Below, one piece after another: positions 12,302-22,645 of a stretch of DNA of 64,000 nt. The stretch comes from Agaricus subrufescens (Eukaryota; Basidiomycota; Agaricomycetes; Agaricales; Agaricaceae): assembly GCA_029945375.1 (NCBI GenBank), contig JAQOTE010000018.1:1-64000 (forward strand), read 5' to 3'. The stretch's first letter is position 1. Every line of letters begins with the position of its first letter. Both the position numbers and the translations under genes were made by a program. The notes under the pieces are model-generated. The model worked only from the letters and a program-made list of their open reading frames with translations. It ran no database searches and was not told the DNA's origin.

Positions 12302-13384
12302 CTATTCAATAGGCTCGATATGAATGCCAAAGCCATACAAACAAGTAGTATTCGAGCCCCAGTTATTTAAAATTTCTAAAACAACAACATCAACTGGGGG
12401 AAGAGGGGATGGTATGTTGAAGTGCTGGCGAGTACGGGATGAAACTTGATCGTATGTCCCATTGACAAGAAGTATAAGACGGTCGCTGTGCTGTATACCG
12501 GGCGGTGGATTAGGGAGTGTAAAGAATTCAGAGACTGGCTTTGATACGGTGCCTGGCGGGATTGAAGTAGTTTCAGAGTATAAGCCCCATAAAATAAACA
12601 TTTTGGGCGCCCTGGATGCTGCAACCGAAGACAGGGTACGACGATGGGCATGAAAGATGCTTATTGACGCAACTTGGCTTTGCTCGGAGAGACGGGCAGC
12701 AAATTGTCCCGTTGATCCCGCAAACTCCCAACAGTAGGAAGTAGGCGCACCGTTCAGCACATGTGAGGGGGGGACAGCCATGTCCTTCGAGTGCCAGAAA
12801 TATTGAAAAAGGCTGTTCCGCCTGGCCTCGTAAGTGGGTGAGGTGAGTGCCTTTATGTGCCGGGCACCATAGCCCACAGAGCCACATTTCTTGGTTGAGC
12901 TCCTTCAAGAACGGTAGAGATGCTCCGGACATGTGCTTCTGTGGCTTCGAGACGGGAAGAGAGTGTGTTGAGTTGAAAGGAGGGGGGGATTTGAACAGAG
13001 TCCAGTCGAGATTCTATTATTTGAAGGCACCTGTCAATTTGCTCAAGCGAACAGCGGCGCGATTCCGCAGTGCAAAGTCTGTCTACTGGCATGAATTGTT
13101 CAAAGAGGGCAGGTGGAATGATCCCCACGTCCGCGGCAGCATAGAACAGTACAATCATGGTGGTGATGAATGTGGTGATTGACCAGAAGATGCGGCAGAG
13201 ATGACTGAGCTGAGAAGCTACCCTATGAGTCTAGAAAAAGTCCGGTTAGGGTGTGAACCAAATTAGCACAGTCAAGTATAGGTACCAAGGGATCGATTGT
13301 AGGCACAGATATGGTATCTGACGCCTTCGCACCCTCGTCCAGGGGGAAGAAAAGTTCGGTGGTATTCTGTTTGATGGGTGACAT
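12302..13384 (-). CDS. SUN-domain (Sad1/UNC-84) protein
   Basis: Likely inner-nuclear-membrane or ER protein whose C-terminal SUN domain faces the lumen and could bind KASH partners. Exon 1 (13384-13286) encodes MSPIKQNTTELFFPL. After a GTACCT..CTAG intron exon 2 starts at 13230 and gives a membrane helix (FWSITTFITTMIVLFY), a coiled coil (LEQIDRCLQIIESRLDS) and the SUN domain: ALTSPTYEA, CWEFAGSTGQFAARLSE, APKMFILWG, VVVLEILNNWGSNTTCLYG, ending at 12302. These motifs are diagnostic. The frame changes once near 12870-12890, between STVLEGAQPRNVAL and VGYGARHIKALTSP; a 1-nt deletion fits, and no normal intron does. The domain itself is uninterrupted. Basidiomycetes often have several such short SUN proteins. 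Confidence 0.85.
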
Positions 13385-13845
13385 GGATGAGAATTCTTTG
13401 GAGTGCTGGGATGCAGGAACCTGTCAGGCCAATTATTTAAAGACTTTGGGACCCCGCCTGGCAGGATCATTGAGTGATTGCCGCCAGGGAGAATGAATAC
13501 TGGTATATATAGAAGCCGGGACGAGGGTCCGGAGGACAATCACTGTCAAGGTGAAGCACAAAAAGGCACTTCCTCAATCATTGAACCGATTATCAAACTG
13601 AGTCAGCACGCCCGATGCACGTACTATATATATATACAATTTTCTCATGAGTGAACCTACAAAAGTTTAGTGATCAGAAGCGGTGGGCAGGGTTTCACGA
13701 CTAGCTTTTTGACCTCGGGAATCGCCGAATCGCGCCCCCCAGTGGGCCCCCGCACAGGATCACGTGCTGCAAATACGGCCATCTGCAAGTATGAACCTTC
13801 CAGGAAAGGGTAAATCCACTGTTCGACGACTCTCTGCCTGCACCC
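13385..13845. promoter_or_regulatory. divergent promoter region of SUN and WD40-like genes
   Basis: 461 bp separate the two divergent starts. TATA-like runs lie at 13504-13511 (about 120 bp upstream of the SUN-gene ATG) and 13625-13636 (about 210 bp upstream of the WD40-like ATG). Assignment is by position only. Confidence 0.35.
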
Positions 13846-15250
13846 ATGAGCCTCGGCTTCTCACTTGAGACCGAATTTTCGCTCAGCGGCTCTGTGAACG
13901 CTCTTGCCTTTTCTCCTTGCGGTCGGCACTTAGCAGCTGCAGTAAATGATGAGGTCAATATTTGGGACACCCCTACTTGGGAGCTTCACTGCCGCTATGG
14001 CGGCCCTTCTGCCTCAGTCTTATCCCTGACTTGGGATGAAGGCAATCGACTTTTTGCAGGCTGTGAATCTGGTCATCTCTCTATGATATCCTTTGATGAA
14101 ACGGTTTGTGGGCAGCTTATTCTCGTCATATTACAGCTATTGTCATCTGCTGCAGGCATATCAAGTGCAAGGGTTTCATCCTACTGAAAAAGGGATTCAT
14201 TTCATTGCGGTAACTGCTGGCGCTCGCTATCTTGCACTGGGTGGTGATGACGAGGTAACAATATGGGAACTAGGTACGCATTTAGTTGGTGATTCTAATT
14301 GGGGACTCAAGTTTCTTCAGCTCAAGGTAACGGTAGGGGACTTAACTGGGTGTTTATCCGCAAGCTGCGCCATCCTCAAGATAAATTCGACGAAGCTACT
14401 GTCAAAGTCACCGGCATCGCATGGGCCAACGGGTCGACAAGGAACTTAGTAGTGTCTTATGAAAAACAGGGCGTCGTGTAAGTTCCTTGATATTCTATCT
14501 CCACTACTTTGCAGCTCATAAACCAGAACGTGGGATATGGAGACCGGGTTCATTCTTTTCAGCGTGCCCCCAGTATATGAGATAGACTCCAGCATCCCGC
14601 AGGTTGTCATTGATGGTGGCCCGTATTATGCCGTTTCATACAAAACACAGATACGCATATCTAAAAGACAGAATGGGTCTGCTTATAGATGCTTTAACCC
14701 CCTTAGCGCAATACCTCCCAAGGCACCCATCATATGGGCGCAGCAGGGAACGTGGCTCATTGCCGCACTAGAGGATGAAATAGGGCTTATTCATGTGGAG
14801 AAGCGCCTGCAGAGAACAATAGAGATAGAGGGTGTGTCTCACTGCGATCCAGAGATCCATTTCCTCAGTCATTTCTACAGACTGTCCACATGTCACGCGA
14901 AATGTAACCTGTGTAGCTGTAAGTCATGCCAAGTTGATCCCGTGTATTTTCGGACTAAACTTCATTCAGTGGAACAAAAGTAGGGGCAATGCGGAGGAAT
15001 CACTGTGTCAGCTGGCTCTAGTTACTGGTGGATTTAATCTTCATATCCTACATGCCGACTGTACGTATTTGCTTTCGCTGTTTCTTCTGCCGTAAATTTA
15101 ATTTCTAAAATCTTAGCAGCTCTTCCTCCTGAGGCTTCTGAGAGCCGATGTCAGCAAGGAGGCTGCAGCCACTATCCGTTCATACCTATCTGTCTATTTG
15201 TTTTACTTGCTGGAATGGTTTGTTACGTATATACTTACAACCCCATATGA
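13846..15250 (+). CDS. WD40-like protein with C-terminal membrane anchor
   Basis: Six exons (13846-14103, 14156-14273, 14327-14477, 14527-14831, 14881-15060, 15120-15250) join in frame into 380 residues. WD-repeat-like motifs are visible: VNALAFSPCGRHLAAAVND followed by VNIWDTPTWE, then GARYLALGGDDEVTIWELG, VTGIAWANGSTRNLVVSYE and VTWDMETGFILFSV. The fourth exon uses the second of two acceptors (AAACCAG), because the first gives a stop. The last exon ends with a hydrophobic helix (FIPICLFVLLAGMVCYVYTY) and NPI, so the protein is probably tail-anchored with the propeller in the cytosol. Role unknown; WD40 propellers usually act as scaffolds. A transposon sits 115 bp past the stop codon. Confidence 0.75.
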
Positions 15251-15365
15251 ATGCTGTGCTAGACGTCTTTATTGTTTGACTGATTGTGATGTAGGCCGCA
15301 TTTTTTTAGTAGTGGATGACTTGCCGCAGAATAAAGATATTTTCTAGATTTTTTTAGAAGAAATA

Positions 15366-15712
15366 CAGTGGGCAACAAAACCTTTCCAATGTTTTATACA
15401 TTTGTAAAGAACATGCTATAGCAGTCCAAATAAATTATGTAAAATCATGAAAATATACAGGAAGGTACATTAGCATCTTGTTTACATGTATGTACAATCC
15501 TGTGGCTGTGCTTTGAATTTAAGTTCAGTTTCAAGAGGGTTTAAGATTGAGGACCATTGGAAAGGTTTTGTTGCTGCTGATTTCAAAGACAGAAAAAGGC
15601 TCATTGCTGGAGCTTGCAATGATGTTTGTCAGCTGAAAGTGTTACATAATGATATTCTCATGTTGCTTTCACCATCCTGTGACATGTCACACCTGTTATG
15701 TCACATCAAACC
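15366..15712. repeat. left terminal inverted repeat of the 1578-bp element
   Basis: Pairs with 16598-16943 at very few mismatches. It contains the outer motif CAACAAAACCTTTCCAATG at 15373-15391 and its inverted copy at 15555-15573. A 77-codon open stretch inside (15486-15719) belongs to the repeat and is not taken as a gene. Confidence 0.9.
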
Positions 15713-16597
15713 CCTGTAATTTGGAAAATAGTCTAAGTCTCCTATTGCTTGAAACTTTGAAACCTTCTCATCTAGTACCTAGGTAAAAGTTGCTCACTTG
15801 TGTTCAAAAGGGCTATTTATTATTCACGAGTATGTGCATGACATCTTGGGGCTATCCTCTTAATCATTTCCAGTGTATTTGTACCATTTTTCACTAGAAA
15901 ACACAATTTCTTCTTTTTTTATGTCAAATTTTGAAAGCTGCTTGGATGCTAGCATTGCAAATTTACTTTCAAAACATGAACATTTACTCTATCTATAATA
16001 TCCATAGCAATTTCAATTCAGTTACTGAGTGTACAGTTGCAGATGATTGTATTACCTCTTGTAAATTACTTTATCTCTATATGCCATTTTGATTTAGCCT
16101 TTTTATTCTTATTCTTACTATTGAACTGTATTGATGTTGTTACAAGGTACTTATTCTAGTATATTGGGCCTATGACATGATTATTAGTCCATCAAAACAT
16201 GTTTTTCATAGGTCCACATATGTACTCCTGATTCTATCATGTTAAGCTAACATTGCAAGCTGTTTTCAGGTACACTGAAACATTTAACTACACCTAAGGG
16301 GTAACAGAATTAAAGATTAGAAGACTAGAGACTCCTATAGTAAATTTTAGAATGAGAACCACCTAGCAATCCAGAGATTTGTGATCAAAAAGTAGATAAT
16401 ATAATATTTTAATAAGACTATACATTGAAAAACATCTACAAAAACAGCTGAAACTGGTCTAATCACATCATATAAGTGTGCTTATGTTCCAAGCTAACTT
16501 CTTCTGAGACCAGATACAAAATTATAACTAAAAATATTTCATTAAATAACAATTTCTTATATAATAACAAACTAAATCTTTTTCAAATATTGGAAGT

Positions 16598-16943
16598 GGT
16601 TTGGTGTGACATAACAGGTGTGACATGTCACAGGATGGTGAAAGCAACATGAGAATATCATTATGTAACACTTTCAGCTGACAAACATCATTGCAAGCTC
16701 CAGCAATGAGCCTTTTCTGTCTTTGAAATCAGCAGCAACAAAACCTTTCCAATGGTCCTCAATCTTAAACCCTCTTGAAACTGAACTTAAATTCAAAGCA
16801 CAGCCACAGGATTGTACATACATGTAAACAAGATGCTAATGTACCTTCCTGTATATTTTCATGATTTTACACAATTTATTTGGACTGCTATAGCATGTTC
16901 TTTACAAATGTACAAAACATTGGAAAGGTTTTGTTGCCCACTG
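16598..16943. repeat. right terminal inverted repeat of the 1578-bp element
   Basis: Reverse complement of 15366-15712. The outer motif lies at 16918-16936 and the inner inverted copy at 16736-16754, giving four equivalent candidate transposase-binding sites per element. Confidence 0.9.
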
Positions 16944-16945
16944 TA

Positions 16946-17743
16946 ATTTCGAACTCCGCATTTTTATTTCGGCGCGACGCCAACCATAACCTGTTGATTA
17001 AATAGTCAGTATATCCAAATATCGTGATTGTGAGGTAAGATCCATCAACTAGTACATCAACATCTTATCGCGAATTTGAGCAAGTCATGCTATCAAGACC
17101 TCCTGTTCCTGTGTATGCAGGAGATGGGCAATGAGGATGAAGAACTCACAATATTGGCATATGCAGCCCTACTCATCTATGCCGATGAGACCACACACTT
17201 CATTAACAATCAACGTTGGACAGGATAGTGACAATACCTTCTACGTGCTGACCTTGTGCCAAATCCAAGTCAAGGACCACTCTGGCAAATACCAATCAGA
17301 ATCCGCATGCGTTTATAACAACGATGAGTCAGCGAGCAAATCTCCGATGGTATAATGGATGGGGTAAGGACCCTATCTAGAACGACGGTATAGTCTAGAG
17401 AGGGGGGGGGGGGGCCTCTTCTAGATATTAAACTAGAACGACACGGCGCTTCATCGAATACCCGATTCGGCACTCGGCATGATAGGCAATCATATGAATT
17501 TCCTTTCTGGTACAACAAAAAATATCTAGAAAATATTTTTATTCTGCGGAAAGTCATCCAGTGTCCGTATAATTTGTTCCATGTATACTCCTCTCGATCT
17601 GTTTGCTCTTTCCGCTCTCATCTACTAAAAGCTTTCTTCGTGACCCTCCCGATCCCTCCCTTTAAATAGAGCCCTTATTCGCTTGTCATAAATCTCGAAT
17701 ATACTGGCTCGGCTAGTGCGGGGGAGCGGCTTTAGCTGCCCCC
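16946..17743. other. inter-transposon segment, possible transposase fragment
   Basis: Between two mobile elements. Starting near 17119 the plus strand reads QEMGNEDEELTILAYAALL for 34 codons and stops at TGG ACA GGA TAG. The pattern faintly recalls the N-terminus of PIF/Harbinger-type transposases, but it is too short to claim. A run of 13 G lies at 17402-17414. Confidence 0.25.
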
Positions 17744-18771
17744 TGCTTATACCAGGCTCCTTCCCAGCCGACTCACGTGCGTACGTCCTATAGCGGACTC
17801 GCTATAAGGACGTACGCACGTGAGCGAGCTGGGTAGGAGCCTGGGTTGGCACCAAACATCTTTCGGCTATCCCCGATGATTCCATTAGCAGTTCTCATAC
17901 GTCAAAAAAGGAAGCTGTTTAATTTTAGATTGTCACGCTATCTGCCCAATGCACGCGTATTGCTCTCACTGCCTCACTATTGTGCATCGGTAGTCCCTCA
18001 AAGCCTAGATTAAAAATTTGCAAGGTTATGCATTTTTCCCAGATAAAATGAGAGCCTGATTACATGTGACTATTGAGCTTTTGATGATCTAAGTTTGTTT
18101 TACTTCTGAACGACATGACCAATCTTGTGGCATGATATCTTGACAGGTATACCATATAATGAGTCCAAAAACTGGTTACTACTGGTTTATAGTAATGTTA
18201 AGGTCGTAGAAAGGTGGCAGCCTAGATACCTTCAAATTGAGTTTACGATAACCGAAATACTCTATGTTTTTGTGAATTTTAGTACGCCTTGAAGATCTGG
18301 GCTAAATCTCACCCTAAAATTTGGCAGCGTTGTCGTACTTAGGCCTTTGCTGTAATTTAGCACATATGACAATTTGAAAGACTACAGGCATGGTATGGAC
18401 TCAATAACTCTGTTTTACTTTTTTAAATGTATTGCAAATACAGAGTTTAATCTTGATGCTGTGTCTCCAAAAAATCAGGTACTTGCTTGTAAGCGGTAAT
18501 ATCACACTTCCATTGACTCATATGTGGATAGGGTATGAAACTGGTTAAACAATAAAGAGCAGCACAAGACGAACACGACGTTGATCCATAGTATCTTGAT
18601 TTGGCTGATGTTACGGTCACACTGGCTTGCGCGGGAAAGTCTTTCGGTGATGGCCGCTCGACGTTTGGTGCCAGCCGCTCACAAGGAGCACACCTCTTTA
18701 CACGGTGTTTGGCCCTATTTGCCAAACGTGCAAACTTGTCGAGCGAGCTGGGAAGGAGCCTGTGCTTATAC
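17744..18771. mobile_element. 1010-bp non-autonomous DNA transposon with 9-bp target duplication
   Basis: The element spans 17753-18762. It begins CAGGCTCCTTCCCAGC and ends with the inverse (GCTGGGAAGGAGCCTG). The 9-bp sequence TGCTTATAC is repeated exactly on both sides (17744-17752 and 18763-18771) and reads as a target-site duplication. A 9-bp duplication fits Mutator-like elements; the CAGG start is also hAT-like, although hAT elements use 8 bp. The left end is itself a large palindrome (17753-17843). No transposase frame is seen; a 92-codon minus-strand stretch at 18447-18725 is unrecognised. Confidence 0.75.
17752..17844. repeat. 93-bp near-perfect palindrome
   Basis: Two arms of about 44 bp (left CCAGGCTCCTTCCCAGC..., right ...GCTGGGTAGGAGCCTGG) separated by about 4 bp, with two or three mismatches or 1-nt gaps. 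It forms the left end of the 1010-bp element and would extrude as a long hairpin. Confidence 0.9.
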
Positions 18772-18841
18772 TAGTAAAAATCTACTGAGAGTGGTTAAAG
18801 GCTATCAGTCCCAAGATGGATGATCAATCATCGATCATCGA

Positions 18842-19210
18842 TCGGTTGAGTCACATGCTTGAGGGAATTGGAAGTTAGGTCACGCCCTGTCATCACCCTA
18901 AGCCCTCCCACCGGGGCCACTAGATTATGTGCTGTTCTGGTGAGTCCTCCGTCCCCTCTGTGGCTTGTTATAGATCAAGAATGGCCACTTCGGCCTTCTG
19001 TCTGTCTTCTAGATGCTGATTGGCCACTTCGGCCATCTATCTCGTCGTAGATCGGCAACTTTTGCTACTACGGCTCTCTCCACAGAATGCAGGCCATCGA
19101 TGAACCTGCCAGCAGACACTTACTTTCGGGCTTGACTTATACGGGAGCCTCAACGTACTATGGTGTAGAGACGGCAGATCGACCGTGTCAACTGCTCTGT
19201 TTTCTCCCAT
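18842..19210 (+). repeat. dispersed hairpin repeat family, copy 1
   Basis: Begins GAGTCACATGCTTGAGG and carries the family landmarks in order: GAATGGCCACTTCGGCC, GATTGGCCACTTCGGCC, then a stem CGTAG (19046-19050) pairing with CTACG (19068-19072). Other copies lie at 28370-28572 (inverted), 30354-32090 and 34775-35340. No coding frame is shared by copies. Confidence 0.7.
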
Positions 19211-20171
19211 GACGCTCCTCGACCACCAACGACCACCATCACGCTACTTGAGCCTGGACCGACCTGGAGTCACAAGCCATACACCGTATCGCATGTCCCC
19301 ATAGACACAGCACCTACTGGGCATTGGAGACGACGATGGAGTATACATAGACAGCCAATGTATGACCAAGTGTGCCATGGTGCGCGCCCCTTTCATCTTT
19401 TCTCTTCTTTACCCATACTCACTCTCTCGTTTACTTTGCATAGGTATGGTCACTGCTATAGGCCCTCCCTGTTGTAGCTAGACACTGTTGAATTACCAGC
19501 TCGTTTTCCCCCATCAAATTCGATCAAACCCTAAGATTTCTCACTTTCACTTTCTCTCTCTATCACCGTTTCGTCGTCTTGCTGTCCCTCTCTCTCTATC
19601 GCCGTTTCGTCATATCGCCCCTTTTCTCCAACACACCTTTGCCTATTTGGTCTACCACCGGTTCGGAGGCCTCGTAATTGTTTTGTCAGTTGCATCATTG
19701 GAAGAGCTCATAGCTCCTTAGTAGCCTTCAGACCTGTTTCGTGAGTCGCCTGATATTCCTGCTACACGCTGTCTGTCACCTTTTTCTTTCTTTTTTGGTG
19801 GAGCTTTAATAATTTCAGACACCTAACAGCAGTATCCAAAAGGAGTCGAATTCTTCGATCGGCCCTATTTAACTGTGATTTTTTTGCAGGTTGAGGAGAT
19901 AAAGAAAGAGTGCACTATGGACTCACGTTGCTCTGTAGAGAAGTGCTTTATGCATCACTGTGTGAGACTCCATTATTCGGTGAGTGTCCAGTAGTCGAAA
20001 GAATGGTTACCCACTAAAACCCCATTTATTACTTTTTATCTACCTAGTCTGTGTTCAGGGTACATTGTCTGTCACGTGATTTCAAGGCGCATCACGACGT
20101 GTCTTGACTCTTGGACCTTGGACCTCGGTCTTGCTTCCCTTCCTTCTGTGGCTGCGCGCAATTTCATCGCT
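19211..20171. promoter_or_regulatory. pyrimidine-rich upstream region of the dioxygenase gene
   Basis: No gene supported. 19540-19640 is strongly CT-rich with a direct repeat of TCTCTCTATC(A/G)CCGTTTCGTC, the kind of tract often found upstream of fungal genes. The 77-codon stretch at 19488-19721 is a translation of this tract and is not called. Confidence 0.4.
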
Positions 20172-22006
20172 ATGGCCGATCCCTCATCTTTCTCTACCCT
20201 CTCTACCATAACGCCTCAGTATCTTCTGGTAAGTCCAGTTGCCTACTGCCTATTACACTCAGTGGCTGATGGAGTTCTACAGACAAGCCAAGGCAGGCCA
20301 GTTGCCTCGCTGACGATTGACATCGACTCAGATTACCTGGATCACCTTATTGTCAGTGCCGATGATGAGGCTGAGGACTTCTCCAGCTGTGATGAAGATC
20401 TACAGCGCGAACGCGACTGCTCTCCGTCACCTGAGCCAAATTCCCCCCCATCAGGACAGGAGTCCAATCTGCCATCCAAGGGTGAAGAATTGAGAGAGGT
20501 GGCTTTGGTGGAGGAGCTTTGCAAAGAAAAGGAGCCCGTTTCTGACCCTGGGAGGCAGAGTAAGACGGAGAAGAGAAGGATGCGGGTGCAAAGGCTGGAG
20601 GATGGCAGGGCGAAAAGGGCCAGGGAGGCCGAGTTAAAGCCGCCTTCCAACCAAGGTCGCAGACGACGTCAACAGGAGGCGAAGAAAGAGTTCCGGAAGC
20701 AACAGGGGTGGCATGCTCAGCCTCGGGTTCGAGATATGATCTCCAAGCTGGTTACCGCGGAGCCAGCTCCGCTGGATATCCAAGACCAATTGATCAAGGG
20801 TACCCAGCTAGGGGGTTATAGGCCAAAGGTGAGGAAAATGGAGAGTGAAGTAAAGATGATGATGGAGAGGGTGGGGTCTGCCTACGGTGGTGGATCTGAT
20901 AGCCCGGCAGAAGATGTATTAGCAGATTTGAAGGCTATGGGATATCGCATGGTTGCATGGAATGGTAAGCAATCTTTAACAGCAGATTTTTCTTGCTACC
21001 TAACCTACTATATGCTAGGCGTCAGTCCCGTTCTTCTCACTGACAGCAAAAGCCGGGTTTTTGCCGTTCTAGCTGGACAGCCAGGCAGCTCTAGCGCTGG
21101 GCAGCAGGGTAGCTGGTCCTCACGGTGTATGGAGCTACACGATATTATGGTTCAAGAGGGAGGTCTTGTGAAACAGCTCCCAAGCAGGAACCACAACCAC
21201 CGCCGGGGCCAATACTCTACTATAGGGGGCGGCGTTACATTTGCTCCTGGCGACAAACAGGCACACAATTTACGACTTACTGAAGGAGAGAGCCAGCTCA
21301 TCTATGGAGGTGGGAGAAGATGGAAACTCAAGATGGATATAAGGAAGTTTGCAGAGTGTGAGTTATTGGCCACTCTGCAGTAACCCACCTAATCTGTCTT
21401 TCTCTAGCGTCTTTTGATCTTTTTGCCCCCAGACTCTACAGATACTATATTTACCATATGGAGAAACTCCGTCAGCACCCCGCCTACACCCACCTCTACC
21501 ACGGCAATCCTCACACTCAGTCAATGGATCCTGAACCAATAGGCTTTGCCAGCCATGCAGAGAACCAGCCGCCTTACGCGTTCACCGTCCCCCACCGGGA
21601 TATGATGAACCTGTCATTTGGTTGGTGCGCCATTGTGGCCTTGGGCCGTTTTGATCCACAAAAGGGTGGTCACCTGGTTCTCCACAATCTCAAATTGGTA
21701 ATACCCTTTCCCCATGGCTCCCTTATTCTCATTCCCTCTGCGTTTTTGTGGCACAGCAATGTACCCATTCAAAGGGCTGGTGAGAGCCGGGCCTCTATTA
21801 CTTTTTTCTCCTCTAGCGGGTTATTCCACTTTATAGATAATGATTTCCAGACGGAGGCAGACTACCTGTCCTCTCTATCTAAGGAAGACCGGGAGTTACA
21901 CTTGGTGGAGAAGAAAGCTAGGGCAAAGATTGGTGCCACGCTCTATAGTACATTGGATGAAATTCTTCATCCAGAGAGAGCTGAGCTAGATCCAGTAATG
22001 CTATAA
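20172..22006 (+). CDS. TET/JBP-like 2-oxoglutarate/Fe(II) dioxygenase
   Basis: Predicted nuclear enzyme of the TET/JBP family, whose characterised members oxidise methylated or thymine bases in DNA using 2-oxoglutarate, oxygen and Fe(II). Exons 20172-20228, 20283-20964, 21019-21357 and 21408-22006 join in frame to 558 residues. After an acidic then Lys/Arg-rich N-terminus come GVSPVLLTDSKSRVFAVLAG, the double-stranded beta-helix metal motif VPHRD (about H422, D424), FLWHSNVPI (H475) and the 2-oxoglutarate-binding arginine in ESRASITFF (R487). All four key residues are present. The ATG at 20172 was chosen because it precedes a clean 54-nt intron; an in-frame upstream start (20076) is possible. 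Basidiomycete TET/JBP genes commonly travel with DNA transposons, and a transposase gene lies convergently downstream. Substrate is inferred. Confidence 0.85.
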
Positions 22007-22059
22007 TACCACGATTTTAATTGCTATTAATGTATGGATTGACCACACATCAATCAATT

Positions 22060-22490
22060 TGAGACTTGTCTGCGTCGATCCCACGCCTCTCCTCCAAGTC
22101 TGCGTCACCCCATGTCAAAGGCTTGATACAACTGGACTGCCCGCGTACAGTCCTCGTGCCCTCCACGTGTGTCCTCGGCGTGTCTGCGTGCAATTTCATC
22201 GGTGAGCCTCAGTCTGCATACAGCCCGCGTGAGGTCCTCGTAGCGTCCACGCCAGTCTGCGTGGGGCTACCAGAAATACGAGGAGCCCGTGTGAGGTCCT
22301 CGTAGCGTCCACGCCAGTCTGTGTGGGGCTACCAGAAATACGAGGAGCCCGCTGCGGGCTTTTTTCCCGCGTTGAGCCTGCGTCAACCTCTTTTTCTGTG
22401 TCTAGTCTGCATCTAGTCCACGTCTAGTCCGCGTGTAGGCCTTGTCCGCGCGCGGGCTCCTCGTATTTGCTGTAGCCCGGCTGGTTCTCG
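22060..22490. repeat. GC-rich foldback element with internal 62-bp duplication
   Basis: A 62-bp unit (GTGAGGTCCTCGTAGCGTCC...) is present twice in tandem, 22229-22290 and 22291-22352. AAATACGAGGAGCCCG near 22335-22350 pairs with CGGGCTCCTCGTATTT near 22451-22467, and the outer GGGGCTAC pairs with GTAGCCCGG. Words GTCTGCGT and GTCCGCGT recur throughout, as at 5690-7250 and 26910-27353. Probably a miniature transposon family. Confidence 0.65.
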
Positions 22491-22645
22491 TAAGTGAAGT
22501 CATCTAGACACTAAACAGACACTGTTCAAATCATGATAACGACTACAGTAGTACGTCTACAAGAGTAATTAGCAAGTTGGAGAAGTTACTTTTTGTGACC
22601 ATTACTGCAAATCAATGATCAGACTACTTAAAAAAGGCCAAGATG

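Larger units (their letters stand above)
15366..16943. mobile_element. non-autonomous DNA transposon, Tc1/mariner-like, long inverted termini
   Basis: The 1578-bp element starts CAGTGGGCAACAAAACC and ends with its reverse complement, and is flanked on both sides by TA (15364-15365 and 16944-16945), the target duplication of Tc1/mariner elements. The terminal inverted repeats are unusually long: 15366-15712 and about 16598-16943, nearly identical. The AT-rich centre (15713-16597) has no transposase reading frame, so it needs enzyme in trans. Within each arm the outer 19-bp motif CAACAAAACCTTTCCAATG recurs once more in opposite orientation about 182 bp inward. Confidence 0.9.

Noticed and set aside
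15486..15719. 77-codon reading frame as a gene
   Set aside because: It lies wholly within a terminal inverted repeat of the 1578-bp element and ends at its inner edge; no domain.
17402..17414. G13 run as a functional element
   Set aside because: Isolated homopolymer with no partner tracts; length is likely uncertain.
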